From an uncultured Sphingosinicella sp. (GTDB lineage Bacteria; Pseudomonadota; Alphaproteobacteria; Sphingomonadales; Sphingomonadaceae): a stretch of DNA of 63,793 bases. The translations under genes were made by a program, and so were the position numbers. Under the pieces are notes generated by a model. It worked only from the letters and a program-made list of their open reading frames with translations, was not told the DNA's origin and searched no databases. The stretch is taken from positions 1-63,793 of the forward strand of contig NZ_CADCWD010000056.1 of NCBI RefSeq assembly GCF_902806315.1, written 5' to 3'. Positions within the stretch are counted from its first letter, which is position 1; every line of letters starts with the position of its first letter. Of this stretch, positions 35,028-43,574 are shown piece after piece.

Positions 35028-37637
35028 ATGGCCACTGCCCGCCCGAAGGTCGATTCCGCTCCGACGCCGATGATGGCGCAATATCTGACGCTGAAGGCGG
35101 AGGTTGAGGATTCCCTGCTTTTCTACCGGATGGGTGATTTCTTCGAATTGTTCTTCGAGGATGCAAAGATCGCGGCGGGGTGCCTCGACATCGCGCTGAC
35201 GGCGCGGGGTGAGCATGAGGGCGAGCCCATTCCGATGTGCGGGGTGCCGATCCATGCCGCCGAGGCCTATCTCGCGCGGCTGATCAAGGCGGGGCACCGC
35301 GTCGCCATCGCCGAGCAGACCGAGAGTCCGGCGGAGGCGAAGAAGCGCGGCTCCAAATCCGTGGTCAGCCGCGCGATCGTGCGGGTGGTGACGGCGGGCA
35401 CGCTGACCGAAGAAGCGCTGCTCGACAGCCGCGCGGCCAACTGGCTGGTCGCAACCGCCAAGGTGGGCGATCGCTGTGGCGTCGCGGCGGCGGACGTTTC
35501 GACGGGCAAGTTCGAGCTCTGCTCGGTCGCGCCGCCCGCGCTCGAAGCGGAGCTGGCGCGGCTCGCCGCGGCGGAGATCGTCAGTCCCGAGCCCTTCCCG
35601 GGATGGCCGGTGCAGGAACGGCGCGCGGGCTTCGACAGCATCGCGGCCGAGCGGCGGCTAAAGGAAAAGTTCGGAGTCGCGACGCTGGACGGCTGTGGCA
35701 GTTTCGACCGGGCGGCGCTGGCCGCGGCTGGCGGGCTGCTCACCTATCTGGACGAGGTCGCGCGGGATTCCCTGCCCTTCCTACGCCCACCCGTTGGACG
35801 CGCCGCCGACGGGCACATGATGATCGACGCGGCGACGCGGGAGAGCCTGGAGCTCACCGTGTCGGCGAGCGGCACCCGTGCGGGCAGCCTGCTCGCGGCG
35901 GTCGACCGCACCGTCACCGGGGCCGGCGCGCGCCTCCTCGCGGCGGATCTCGGCGCTCCGCTGCTCGATCGCTACCCGCTGGAGGCGCGGCTCGACCTGG
36001 TGGCTCTGTTCGAAGGGGATGCAGGCGCACGGGACGCGCTGCGCCGGCAATTGAAGGCGCTGCCCGACATCGGCCGTGCGCTCGGGCGGCTGGTCGCGGG
36101 CCGCGGCAGCCCGCGCGACCTGGGGCAGTTGCGCGACGGCCTCACCGAAGCGCGCCGGCTCCACGACCGCCTGGCTTTGCTCTCCGAACGTCCCGCCTTG
36201 CTCGAGGAGCTGCTACCGACCCTCACCAGCCATGGCGAGCTCGTCGACCTCCTCGCTCGCGCGCTGGTGCCGACGCCGCCGATCGAGAGCGCCCAGGGCG
36301 GCTACATCGCCGAAGGCTATGACATGGCGCTGGACGCGCTTCGCGCGACCGGTGGCGAGGGGCGGCGCGCCATCGCCTCGCTCGAAGCGCGCTACCGGCA
36401 GCAGACCGGCATCGCTTCCCTCAAGATCCGCCACAATGGCGTGCTCGGCTATCATATCGAAGTTCCGGCAAGGAACGCGGACAAGCTGATGAGCGCGGAG
36501 TCGGGCTTTACCCACCGTCAGACGCTGGCGGGGGTGGTCCGGTTCAACGCGCCGGACCTCCACGAGCAAGCGATGCGGGTCGGGCAGGCGGGCGCCCACG
36601 CCTTGGCCGCCGAAGCGGCGCATCTGGAAGAGCTGATCGATGCAGCTCTCAAGCGTGCCCAGGCGATCGCGACAGCCGCCGACGCGCTCGCCCGGCTCGA
36701 CGTCGCTGGCGGTCTCGCCGAGCGGGCGGCGGAGGGCGGCTGGTGCCGGCCCGCTTTCGTGCCGCACAGCTGCTTTGACGTCGAAGGCGGCCGTCATCCC
36801 GTTGTCGAGGATGCGGTGCGCGCGAGCGGGGGCCGGTTCGTCGCCAACGATTGCCGCCTGTCGGACGACGGCCGGCTCTGGCTGGTGACGGGCCCTAACA
36901 TGGGCGGCAAGTCCACCTTCCTTCGCCAGAACGCGCTGATCGCTTTGCTCGCGCAGGCGGGCTCCTTCGTGCCGGCCACGCGCGCGACGCTCGGCCTGGT
37001 GGACCGCCTGTTCAGCCGCGTCGGCGCGTCCGACAATCTCGCGCGCGGCCGCTCGACGTTCATGGTGGAGATGGTGGAGACCGCCGCGATCATCGCGCAG
37101 GCGACCCCGCGCAGCTTCGTGATCCTCGACGAGGTCGGCCGCGGCACTTCCACCTATGACGGGCTCGCCATCGCCTGGGCGGTGGTGGAGGCGATCCACG
37201 ACCGAAACCGCTGCCGCTGCCTGTTCGCGACCCATTATCACGAGCTGACGCGGCTTGCGGAGCGGCTCGACGCGCTCACCCTCCACCATGTCCGCGCCCG
37301 CGAATGGAAAGGCGAGCTGGTGTTCCTCCACGAGCTGGCGAAGGGCCCCGCCGACCGCAGCTACGGCCTTGCCGTCGCCAAGCTTGCCGGGCTGCCACCG
37401 CCGGTGCTCGCCCGCGCCAAGTCGGTGCTCGCCAAGCTGGAAGAGGGCAGGGCGGCCACCGGCGGCATCGCGGCGGGCCTGGACGATCTCCCGCTGTTCG
37501 CCGCCGCTCAGAAGGAGGAGCCGCAGCCTGATCCGCTCGCGACTGCCCTGGCCGAGGTCAATGCTGACGTCTTGAGCCCGCGCGAAGCGCTCGATCTCGT
37601 CTACGAGCTGAAACGGATCTCAGCTCGAACGGGCTGA
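35028..37637 (+). CDS. mutS: DNA mismatch repair protein MutS
   Basis: 869 residues. Mismatch-recognition domain with FYRMGDFFELFFEDA (the FxE motif), connector and lever domains, and ATPase domain with Walker A GPNMGGKS at 622-629, FSRVGASDNLARGRSTFMVEM, ILDEVGRGTSTYDG and FATHYHELTRL. Binds mismatches and recruits MutL. Length and motif order are normal for MutS1. Monocistronic here, with 177 bp to the divergent CTERM gene start. Confidence 0.98.
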   Translation: MATARPKVDSAPTPMMAQYLTLKAEVEDSLLFYRMGDFFELFFEDAKIAAGCLDIALTARGEHEGEPIPMCGVPIHAAEAYLARLIKAGHRVAIAEQTESPAEAKKRGSKSVVSRAIVRVVTAGTLTEEALLDSRAANWLVATAKVGDRCGVAAADVSTGKFELCSVAPPALEAELARLAAAEIVSPEPFPGWPVQERRAGFDSIAAERRLKEKFGVATLDGCGSFDRAALAAAGGLLTYLDEVARDSLPFLRPPVGRAADGHMMIDAATRESLELTVSASGTRAGSLLAAVDRTVTGAGARLLAADLGAPLLDRYPLEARLDLVALFEGDAGARDALRRQLKALPDIGRALGRLVAGRGSPRDLGQLRDGLTEARRLHDRLALLSERPALLEELLPTLTSHGELVDLLARALVPTPPIESAQGGYIAEGYDMALDALRATGGEGRRAIASLEARYRQQTGIASLKIRHNGVLGYHIEVPARNADKLMSAESGFTHRQTLAGVVRFNAPDLHEQAMRVGQAGAHALAAEAAHLEELIDAALKRAQAIATAADALARLDVAGGLAERAAEGGWCRPAFVPHSCFDVEGGRHPVVEDAVRASGGRFVANDCRLSDDGRLWLVTGPNMGGKSTFLRQNALIALLAQAGSFVPATRATLGLVDRLFSRVGASDNLARGRSTFMVEMVETAAIIAQATPRSFVILDEVGRGTSTYDGLAIAWAVVEAIHDRNRCRCLFATHYHELTRLAERLDALTLHHVRAREWKGELVFLHELAKGPADRSYGLAVAKLAGLPPPVLARAKSVLAKLEEGRAATGGIAAGLDDLPLFAAAQKEEPQPDPLATALAEVNADVLSPREALDLVYELKRISARTG

Positions 37638-37781
37638 CCCGCGTTCGCCAGCCTCGGGTTCGCGATGGGCTTGCAACCTGGACAGTTCGGGGCGGCACCC
37701 GCTTGCCTCGCGATGCAACCTCTCGCTCCCTCGCCACGTTATCGCCGGGAGCCCAGGGGCCGTGTTCAAGGAGTATAAGCT

Positions 37782-38309
37782 ATGCGTTCCATCATTCTGG
37801 CCGCCGTGGCAGCGGCAGTCGCCGTTCCGACCGCGACGCCCGCCGAGGCGCAGACCACCCGCCGCGAGGCGGTCAACGACGTTCGCCGCGACTGCGATGC
37901 GACCCTGCGCAATGCCCGTACCCGCGCGGAATATCAGCGCATTCAGCGCGCATGCCGGCGCGACATTCGCCAGGTCCGGCGCGATTGGCGGCAATATCGT
38001 AACTACGATTATAACCGCTACGAGCCCGGCACGAACGCTTATTATGCCGACCAATATTATCGCGACGGTCAATATTATCAGGAGCGTCGCCTGACCCGGA
38101 ACGACCGCATCTATCGCGGCCGTAACGGCCAATATTATTGCCGCCGTCCGGACGGGACGACCGGCCTGATCGTCGGCGGCGCAGTCGGCGCCCTGCTCGG
38201 CAATGCGATCGGCAATGGCCGCTCGAACATTCTCGGCACGCTGATCGGCGGCGGCGTCGGCGCGGCCCTGGGCCGCGAAGTGGAACGCGGAAGCGTTCGC
38301 TGCCGCTAA
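37782..38309 (+). CDS. Secreted glycine-zipper protein
   Basis: 175 residues: signal peptide ending AEAQ, an Arg- and Asp-rich helical part (REAVNDVRRDCDATLRNARTRAEYQRIQRACRRD), a Tyr/Asn/Arg-rich middle and a glycine zipper GLIVGGAVGALLGNAIGNG...LIGGGVGAALG near the C-terminus. Such 2TM glycine zippers occur in periplasmic or outer-membrane stress proteins; the function of this one is unknown. The codons for Tyr are mostly TAT, and AATATT runs recur locally, reflecting repeats within the Tyr-rich part. Confidence 0.85.
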   Translation: MRSIILAAVAAAVAVPTATPAEAQTTRREAVNDVRRDCDATLRNARTRAEYQRIQRACRRDIRQVRRDWRQYRNYDYNRYEPGTNAYYADQYYRDGQYYQERRLTRNDRIYRGRNGQYYCRRPDGTTGLIVGGAVGALLGNAIGNGRSNILGTLIGGGVGAALGREVERGSVRCR

Positions 38310-38318
38310 GGCATTGGA

Positions 38319-38348
38319 GGAGGCGATCCCAAAAATGGGGTCGCCTCC
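38319..38348. terminator. Hairpin terminator between convergent genes
   Basis: GGAGGCGATCCC pairs with GGGGTCGCCTCC (one G-T pair) around an AAAAAT loop, then CCCTT. Located 10 bp after the glycine-zipper stop and 5 bp before the end of the opposite gene, so it may serve both. Confidence 0.75.
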
Positions 38349-38352
38349 CCCT

Positions 38353-38700
38353 TCAGAACCGAAGCTTCACGCCGACCATCGCGCGTTTGCTGATCTGACC
38401 GCCAGGCATTTCCACCGACTCGCCATAAGCGCGGACCGAGGCGTTCGGGGCGATCCCGACTTCGGCGACGAGCGGCTTCTCCCGATAGCGCCGCTCCATC
38501 TCTTCCGTTGGATAGTCATTGCCGCGCCGTCGGCGCCCGCACACCACGATCTCCGAAGAGTCATCGCGGGCGCAGGCCCGGGCGCGCTCCGCATCGTCGT
38601 CCGCCGGCCGCACCTTGGCCAGATCGAAGTCGACCGGGACCGTAGCCGGGGGCGCAAGCTCAGCGGCCGCCTGGAAGGCCAACAAAAGAGCCAATGCCAT
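38353..38700 (-). CDS. Small exported protein, unknown function
   Basis: 115 residues from ATG 38700, with a signal-like N-terminus MALALLLAFQAAAELAPP. The block RACARDDSSEIVVCGRRRRGNDY is a pattern I recognise from uncharacterised sphingomonad periplasmic proteins; its two cysteines could pair. The longer reading to 38739 adds a charged segment that would spoil the signal peptide. Function unknown. Confidence 0.72.
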   Translation of the reverse strand: MALALLLAFQAAAELAPPATVPVDFDLAKVRPADDDAERARACARDDSSEIVVCGRRRRGNDYPTEEMERRYREKPLVAEVGIAPNASVRAYGESVEMPGGQISKRAMVGVKLRF

Positions 38701-38767
38701 GCGTCGCTCCGCCTGTGTTCGGGAGGAGTGCCCCCTCAATCAGGCAAAGACAAGGCGCGGCGGCAGC

Positions 38768-39199
38768 CTAGTAGAGCGCCCTGGCGAACTCTTCATTGCC
38801 GACCATGCCGAGCCGGGTGATGCCCGCGCGCCTGACCTCCGCAAGCACTTCGTCGAACCGTCCGTAAGGCGCCGCGCCGTCCGCGCGGAAAACGAGGTCG
38901 GCATCGGGGTTGGCCTCGAGCGGCTGGAGCCGGGTGCGCAGCTCGCCGAGGCCCACCGCTTGCCCGTCAAGGGTGATCCGTCCGTCCGCATCAAGATCGA
39001 GCCGGTGCACGATCGGCTCGCGAGTCGTGGGGGTGCCATTCGGCAAATCGAGCGGCACCTTGTGGGTGGCGATCGGGATGGTGATGATGAACATGATCAG
39101 CAGCACCAGCATCACGTCGATCAGCGGCGTGGTGTTGAGATTGCTGATCGGCACGTCGGCGGGGACGGCGAAGGACGGGATCGGGCGGTGCTTGGTCAC
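38768..39199 (-). CDS. exbD: ExbD/TolR-family biopolymer transport protein
   Basis: 143 residues from GTG 39199 (GAGGAG upstream). One N-terminal membrane helix with the essential acidic residue in TTPLIDVMLVLLIMFIITIP, then a periplasmic domain. ExbD works with ExbB and TonB to energise outer-membrane receptors. No exbB is adjacent, so it is an orphan copy. A Zur-box-like palindrome overlaps its probable -10 box (minus-strand TTGATC-N17-TATAGT), pointing to metal-responsive control. Confidence 0.92.
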   Translation of the reverse strand: MTKHRPIPSFAVPADVPISNLNTTPLIDVMLVLLIMFIITIPIATHKVPLDLPNGTPTTREPIVHRLDLDADGRITLDGQAVGLGELRTRLQPLEANPDADLVFRADGAAPYGRFDEVLAEVRRAGITRLGMVGNEEFARALY

Positions 39200-39218
39200 G
39201 GCGCTCTCCTCAAGTTGA

Positions 39219-39233
39219 TGTTATACTATAACA
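39219..39233 (-). promoter_or_regulatory. Zur-box-like operator over the exbD -10 box
   Basis: TGTTATACTATAACA is a perfect palindrome apart from its central base and contains GTTATANTATAAC, the core reported for proteobacterial Zur boxes. On the minus strand TATAGT inside it lies 17 bases after TTGATC, a good sigma-70 pair, so binding would block the promoter. A related site precedes tonB at 60616-60628. Confidence 0.65.
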
Positions 39234-39262
39234 AGAACGGGAGGAGAGATCAAGCTGGCGCG

Positions 39263-39769
39263 TCAAGCCAGTTGGCGCGCGGCCCGCACTGCTTCAGGGA
39301 GCGTCAACGCGAACGTCACGGCGGACAGGACGGTCGCCAACTGGCACCAGCTGCACAGCGCCTTGTTGTCCTGCCACTCCTCGCGCCCGAGTTTGAGCGC
39401 GGTGAGGAGGTCGTAGCCCGCTTTCGCGGACGCAGCGATCGGCAGCACGGGGTTCTGCCGCGCGCGATCCTTGCCCCCAGCGGCGGCCAAAGCCGCGGTG
39501 ATGCCGTAGGTCACGGCCATCAGCGGCCCGTCCGGCGTCTGCATGCGCTTATAGGCATAGTCCGAAGCATCGACCTTCTCGGCGTCGAACAGCGGTCCGG
39601 GCAGGATGTCGGGCAGGCGCTTCAGGATTCCCGTTTGGTAGGCGCCGACCAGCATCCCGATCGCACTTCCGGCGAAGCTGAGCCCGATTGTCCAGCGCCT
39701 TCGGGTGAGGTCTCCGCTCGTCTCCTCGCGCAGTTCACGGCTCAACCTGGCGGGCGGAACGCTTTGCAT
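39263..39769 (-). CDS. VKOR-like membrane protein with CSWC motif
   Basis: 168 residues. Hydrophobic segments IGLSFAGSAIGMLVGAYQTG, MAVTYGITAALAAAGG and ATVLSAVTFALTLPEAV suggest a membrane protein; ALCSWCQLATV holds a CxxC like the active site of vitamin K epoxide reductase homologues. The middle block GPLFDAEKVDASDYAYKRMQTPDG is conserved in sphingomonad proteins annotated as VKOR family. A quinone-linked disulfide role is inference, since the loop cysteines of full VKOR are not seen. Confidence 0.72.
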   Translation of the reverse strand: MQSVPPARLSRELREETSGDLTRRRWTIGLSFAGSAIGMLVGAYQTGILKRLPDILPGPLFDAEKVDASDYAYKRMQTPDGPLMAVTYGITAALAAAGGKDRARQNPVLPIAASAKAGYDLLTALKLGREEWQDNKALCSWCQLATVLSAVTFALTLPEAVRAARQLA

Positions 39770-39945
39770 CGTGTGTCTCCTTGGCTTCGGCGGTTCAACG
39801 GCCAGAGCGAGGTCTGGTGCCGCTCGGGAGCCCGAACCCTCGCCCGCTGTAGCCGGCCCGGCGGCAGCACCTGCGGCAGAGTTGGTCGGGAGCGGACGTC
39901 GATCACGCGCGAAGGCTCCCGCTTTCGCAGCGGTTGGAGTACAGA

Positions 39946-40335
39946 ATGGCCGTGCAGCGGCTCGTCAAATACATCGCAATCGCCCTCGGCGCGTTCGCGC
40001 TGACCATCGCCACGTCGCGGATTGAGCGCCTGGGTCCGGACCAGGCGGTCTATTGCGCGCTCGGCAAATCGATGGACGGGCACCAGATCTGGTGCCCGGA
40101 GCCCGTGCTCAACGCCGGCTGGCCCGCGCCCTATCTTTACGACACTCCGGGTATCTCGGTGGAGCGGAAGCTGCACTTCATGGAGGACAGCCTCCGAACT
40201 GGACCATTTCTCGCCGATTCAGCATTTTTTGCGCTGCTGCTGATCGGGCTTTCCCGGATCTTTTCCAAGGTTTCGAAGGCACTGCGCAGGTCCGGGCGGA
40301 GCGGCGCGGGCGGGATCGGCTCACCGCGCTCTTAA
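39946..40335 (+). CDS. Uncharacterised membrane protein
   Basis: 129 residues from ATG 39946, with GGAG six bases upstream. An N-terminal hydrophobic segment (YIAIALGAFALTIATS) and a second one (ADSAFFALLLIGLSRIF) flank a periplasmic-type loop with two cysteines (VYCALGK, IWCPEPVL). No family recognised. The gene lies between the divergent VKOR-like gene and the GGDEF-EAL gene. Confidence 0.6.
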   Translation: MAVQRLVKYIAIALGAFALTIATSRIERLGPDQAVYCALGKSMDGHQIWCPEPVLNAGWPAPYLYDTPGISVERKLHFMEDSLRTGPFLADSAFFALLLIGLSRIFSKVSKALRRSGRSGAGGIGSPRS

Positions 40336-40390
40336 CTAAGCATCAAGCCTATCGGTCTAGTGACAGCCTGTCCCGACCAGCTGGCATTGG

Positions 40391-42733
40391 ATGCTGATGT
40401 ACCACGCACCCGTTTCCCCTGAGACTTCTGAGGAGCACCCGCCGGTCGAGCTGACTGACGAGGAAATCTCCTACGAGGACGGCAATCACCGCCTTCGCGA
40501 AGCGCATCTCCAGAACGGCCAGGCCGAGGTCAGCGCGCTGTTCGCGCCCTATCTCGCCGTGTCGGGCCTCGGCACCGCCATGCTCGCCGCCTGGGCCATG
40601 TTCGGCCACACGCGAGTCGAATTCATCATTGCCTGGCTGGCCGCGGTCGGTTTCGCCCATTGGGTCGCCTATCGCAAGGCGATGGAGGCGGGCTCCTCGG
40701 CGGGCAGCCGGTCCGCCAAGAAGCGCGCCGATTGGCTCCCGATCGCCGAGGCCGTCGGCCTCGCCTCGCTCTGGTCCTCGCTTCCCGCTTACGCATTCGC
40801 CACCACGCCGCCCGAGGCGCAGGTCGTCGTCGGCGGTGCGATGGGGGCGATGATCGTCGCCGCGATCGCGCTTGCCGCCTTTCCGCGCGCCGCGCTCGCC
40901 TGGACCGGCACCCACACCGCCGCGCTCTGCGTCGCCTGCTTCTTCGGCAGCCCGACAGTCGACTTGAAGCTCGCCGCCACCGTCGTCGGCGTCGGCGCGA
41001 TCACCATCTTCGGCGTCGCCCGCCTCACGCGCTGGACCTATTCCCAGCTGCTGACGATGGCCAAGATCCGCACCCAGTCGGAAAGCGTCCGCCTGCTGCT
41101 GCGCGAATATGAGCATCGCGGCGTCGGCTGGCTCTGGCAGGTCGATGCCGAGAACCGCGTCGTCTACATCTCCTCGCGCATGACGGCCCTGCTCGGCCGC
41201 TCGACCAGCCAGCTGATCGGCCATTCGCTTCCCGCCTCGTTGGGCGGCAACAGCGCGCTGGGCCGTACCCTGCTTGCGCGTCAGCCTTTCGCGAACCTCG
41301 AAATGGAGCTGCGCACTCGCCGCGGCACGCGCTGGATCAGCCTTGCCGGCGATCCGATCATCGACATGGCGGGCACCTTCCAGGGATTCCGCGGCGTCGG
41401 CTCCGATGTGACCGAGGTGCGCAAGACGCAGGAGCGCCTGACCAACCTCGCCAACATGGACGTGCTGTCGGGCCTTCCGAACCGTGGCCGCGTGCGCCAG
41501 CTGCTCGGCGAAGCGCTCTCGACCGCCCAGGCGACCAATGTGCCCTGCGCGATCATGTTCCTGGATCTGGACGGCTTCAAGCCGGTCAACGACACGTTCG
41601 GTCACCCCAAGGGCGATGCGGTGCTGAAAAGCGTCGCGCAGCGCCTGGTCAAGGAAGTCGGCGACACCGGCCATGTCGGGCGCATGGGCGGCGACGAGTT
41701 CGCGATCGTGATCCGCGACGCACAAGGGCGCAAGATCGTCGAGAACCTCGCCAACCGGCTGATCGAAGCCGTCGCGCGCCCTTATCATATCGACAAGGTC
41801 GAGATCCGGATTGGCGTCTCGATCGGCTGCGCCTTTGGACCGATCGACGGACAGACGGTCGACGACCTCATCCAGAAGGCCGACATGGCCCTCTACCAGG
41901 CCAAGAATGAAGGCCGCGGCACCTGCTGCTATTTCAACGACGACATGCGCTCCGTCGCCGAGCACCGCATGCGGCTCGAGCAGGACCTTTCGAACGCGAT
42001 CACCAACGGCCAGCTCCGCTTGCTTTATCAGCCGCTGATCAATGCGTCCGACCAGCGGCTCGTCGGCTTCGAAGCGCTGATCCGCTGGCACCATCCGACT
42101 CGCGGCGTTGTCTCGCCGGTCGAGTTCATCCCGCTTGCCGAGGAAACCGGCCTCATCATGCACTTGGGCGACTGGGTGATCGAGGAAGCCTGCCGCGCCG
42201 CCTCGACCTGGCCGGACAACATCACGGTCGCGGTCAACCTCTCGGCCCGTCAGCTCGTGCTTCCGGCGCTGCCCGCGACGGTCAACGCCGCGCTCTCCCG
42301 CTACCGCGTGCAGGCCAACCGGCTTGAACTGGAGGTTACGGAGACCGTCTTCCTCGAAGACACTGCCGGTTCGCTCGACGTGCTGAAGCGGCTCCGTGCC
42401 TTGGGCGTGGGCATCGCGCTCGACGATTTCGGCACCGGCTATTCCTCGCTCGGCTACCTCAACAAGGCGGTCTTCCATAAGCTGAAGATCGACGGCTCGT
42501 TCGTCCGCGAAGCGGGGCAGAACAAGGAAACGGTGGCGATCATCCAGTCGATCGTGCAGCTCGCCAAGAGCTTCCGCATGACCGTGACTGCCGAGGGCGT
42601 CGAGACCGCGGACGATTTCACCCGCATGCGCGACCTCGGCTGCCACCAGATCCAGGGTTATCTGTTCGGACGCCCAATGGATTACGACCGCGCCACCGAG
42701 CTCGTCCACGGCGCTTCTCGCAAGATTGCTTGA
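40391..42733 (+). CDS. Membrane GGDEF-EAL cyclic-di-GMP enzyme with PAS domain
   Basis: 780 residues: several N-terminal membrane helices (about 55-220), a PAS-like sensor (WLWQVDAENRVVYISSRM, about 245-350), a GGDEF domain with intact GGDEF at 433-437, and an EAL domain with EAL at 561-563, LEVTETVF, DDFGTGYSSLGYL and QGYLFGRP. Both cyclase and phosphodiesterase sites look complete, but no RxxD inhibitory site precedes GGDEF. Net activity cannot be predicted. Signal sensed unknown. Confidence 0.95.
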   Translation: MLMYHAPVSPETSEEHPPVELTDEEISYEDGNHRLREAHLQNGQAEVSALFAPYLAVSGLGTAMLAAWAMFGHTRVEFIIAWLAAVGFAHWVAYRKAMEAGSSAGSRSAKKRADWLPIAEAVGLASLWSSLPAYAFATTPPEAQVVVGGAMGAMIVAAIALAAFPRAALAWTGTHTAALCVACFFGSPTVDLKLAATVVGVGAITIFGVARLTRWTYSQLLTMAKIRTQSESVRLLLREYEHRGVGWLWQVDAENRVVYISSRMTALLGRSTSQLIGHSLPASLGGNSALGRTLLARQPFANLEMELRTRRGTRWISLAGDPIIDMAGTFQGFRGVGSDVTEVRKTQERLTNLANMDVLSGLPNRGRVRQLLGEALSTAQATNVPCAIMFLDLDGFKPVNDTFGHPKGDAVLKSVAQRLVKEVGDTGHVGRMGGDEFAIVIRDAQGRKIVENLANRLIEAVARPYHIDKVEIRIGVSIGCAFGPIDGQTVDDLIQKADMALYQAKNEGRGTCCYFNDDMRSVAEHRMRLEQDLSNAITNGQLRLLYQPLINASDQRLVGFEALIRWHHPTRGVVSPVEFIPLAEETGLIMHLGDWVIEEACRAASTWPDNITVAVNLSARQLVLPALPATVNAALSRYRVQANRLELEVTETVFLEDTAGSLDVLKRLRALGVGIALDDFGTGYSSLGYLNKAVFHKLKIDGSFVREAGQNKETVAIIQSIVQLAKSFRMTVTAEGVETADDFTRMRDLGCHQIQGYLFGRPMDYDRATELVHGASRKIA

Positions 42734-42740
42734 GCTCGTC

Positions 42741-42759
42741 CCTCCGGAGAGTCCGGGGG
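42741..42759 (+). terminator. Possible hairpin after the GGDEF-EAL gene
   Basis: CCTCCGGA and TCCGGGGG pair (one G-T) around GAG, 7 bp after the stop. No T-run follows, so evidence for termination is modest. Confidence 0.4.
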
Positions 42760-42884
42760 GCTAAGCTCAGCCTGCATCACTAGCATCCGTCCCAACTGAG
42801 GATCGCGACCTCGGGACCGCGTGAGCGGCCCGGATTCGCTCAGCTCGTGCGCTCCGCGCCCCTGCGGGTTTCACGCTGCGCCGG

Positions 42885-42898
42885 CTGAATCGATTCAG
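42885..42898. promoter_or_regulatory. Perfect 14-bp palindrome upstream of a stress promoter
   Basis: CTGAATCGATTCAG is a perfect palindrome ending four bases before the GGAAC of the probable EcfG promoter at 42903. The position fits an activator or repressor site. No cognate regulator can be named. Confidence 0.4.
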
Positions 42899-42902
42899 GT
42901 GC

Positions 42903-42927
42903 GGAACAGGAAAGCCTTTCAGTGGTT
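42903..42927 (+). promoter_or_regulatory. Probable EcfG (general stress) promoter
   Basis: GGAAC, a 16-base spacer, then GGTT match the alphaproteobacterial EcfG consensus GGAAC-N16/17-cGTT. It lies about 50 bp before the start of the small gene at 42977, a sensible leader length. A chance match is possible in GC-rich DNA. Confidence 0.55.
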
Positions 42928-42976
42928 TGATCCCTGTGGCTGTTCTGCCGCGTTCACAACAGGAGGGGCCTGTCCG

Positions 42977-43189
42977 ATGATTGGGAAGCTTATCCGAGCG
43001 TTCGTGGGTCGTTCGATGGCCAGGAAACATGGCCTGAGCGGCGCCGCCGGGGCCGCGGCCGGGCTGCTCGCCCCTTTCGTCGTGAAGAAGAGCGCTTCCT
43101 TGATCGCAAAGGGTGGCCACCGCGCCATGGAGGCGCGCCGCCGCCGCCGCGCGCCGCGCTATCTCGACCGTTCCTTCACCAGGCTTTGA
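42977..43189 (+). CDS. Small basic protein, unknown function
   Basis: 70 residues from ATG 42977 with a strong AGGAGGGG upstream, partly inside a small hairpin (ACAGG...CCTGT). Sequence GLSGAAGAAAGLLAPFVVKKSASLIAKGG could be one membrane or amphipathic helix, followed by a very Arg-rich tail (EARRRRRAPRYLDRSF). No family recognised. The probable EcfG promoter upstream suggests induction by general stress. Confidence 0.65.
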   Translation: MIGKLIRAFVGRSMARKHGLSGAAGAAAGLLAPFVVKKSASLIAKGGHRAMEARRRRRAPRYLDRSFTRL

Positions 43190-43198
43190 GGGCAAAAC

Positions 43199-43354
43199 AT
43201 GCAGCAACAGCATTGGCTTCGTGACACCAGCGTCGCCGCGATGATGGCGAAGCAGCCGACCAGCGCGGAAGCCGCGCTCATCCTGTCTTGCGCTCCCACG
43301 GGGCTGAAGGGAGCCTTTTCGCTCCTTCCCGCCAGGAGGGGCCGCCTATCATGA
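43199..43354 (+). CDS. Possible 51-residue small protein between two small genes
   Basis: MQQQHWLRDTSVAAMMAKQ to a stop at 43354. GAGGG lies six bases before the ATG, the start is 9 bp after the previous stop, and its TGA overlaps the ATG of the next gene (ATGA) as real coupled genes do in this genome. No family and no membrane segment. Coding status rests on spacing only; it could equally be a leader region. Confidence 0.4.
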   Translation: MQQQHWLRDTSVAAMMAKQPTSAEAALILSCAPTGLKGAFSLLPARRGRLS

Positions 43355-43515
43355 AGGCCGACGCGACTTATTATTCGCAACTGGCGCTCGGCGCCGAGTT
43401 CCTTGCGGAGCGCAGCCTGACCGCCACGGAGCGCGCCGAGCATCTGCGCATGGCCAAGCTCTACCGGCTCCGCGCCGAAGACGAGAGACCCACGCCGCGG
43501 CCGACCCTCCACTAG
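43351..43515 (+). CDS. Small conserved-type protein, unknown function
   Basis: 54 residues, MKADATYYSQLALGAEFLAERSLTATERAEHLRMAKLYRLRAEDE, mostly helical and charged. AGGAGGGGCC lies 8-17 bases upstream, the same motif that precedes the gene at 42977. Short proteins with ERAEHLRMAxxYxxRA are frequent in sphingomonads, but function is unknown. Probably part of one stress-controlled transcript with the two small genes before it. Confidence 0.6.
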   Translation: MKADATYYSQLALGAEFLAERSLTATERAEHLRMAKLYRLRAEDERPTPRPTLH

Positions 43516-43574
43516 CTTTCCGGCGTCTCCAGCGCGGCTGGCGATAATTTCAGCGTTGCAATATTAGCCGGCGG

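Noticed and set aside
40349-42709. Open minus-strand frame of 786 codons opposite the GGDEF-EAL gene
   Set aside because: Shadow of the GC-rich coding strand; no domain, while the plus strand has complete GGDEF and EAL motifs.
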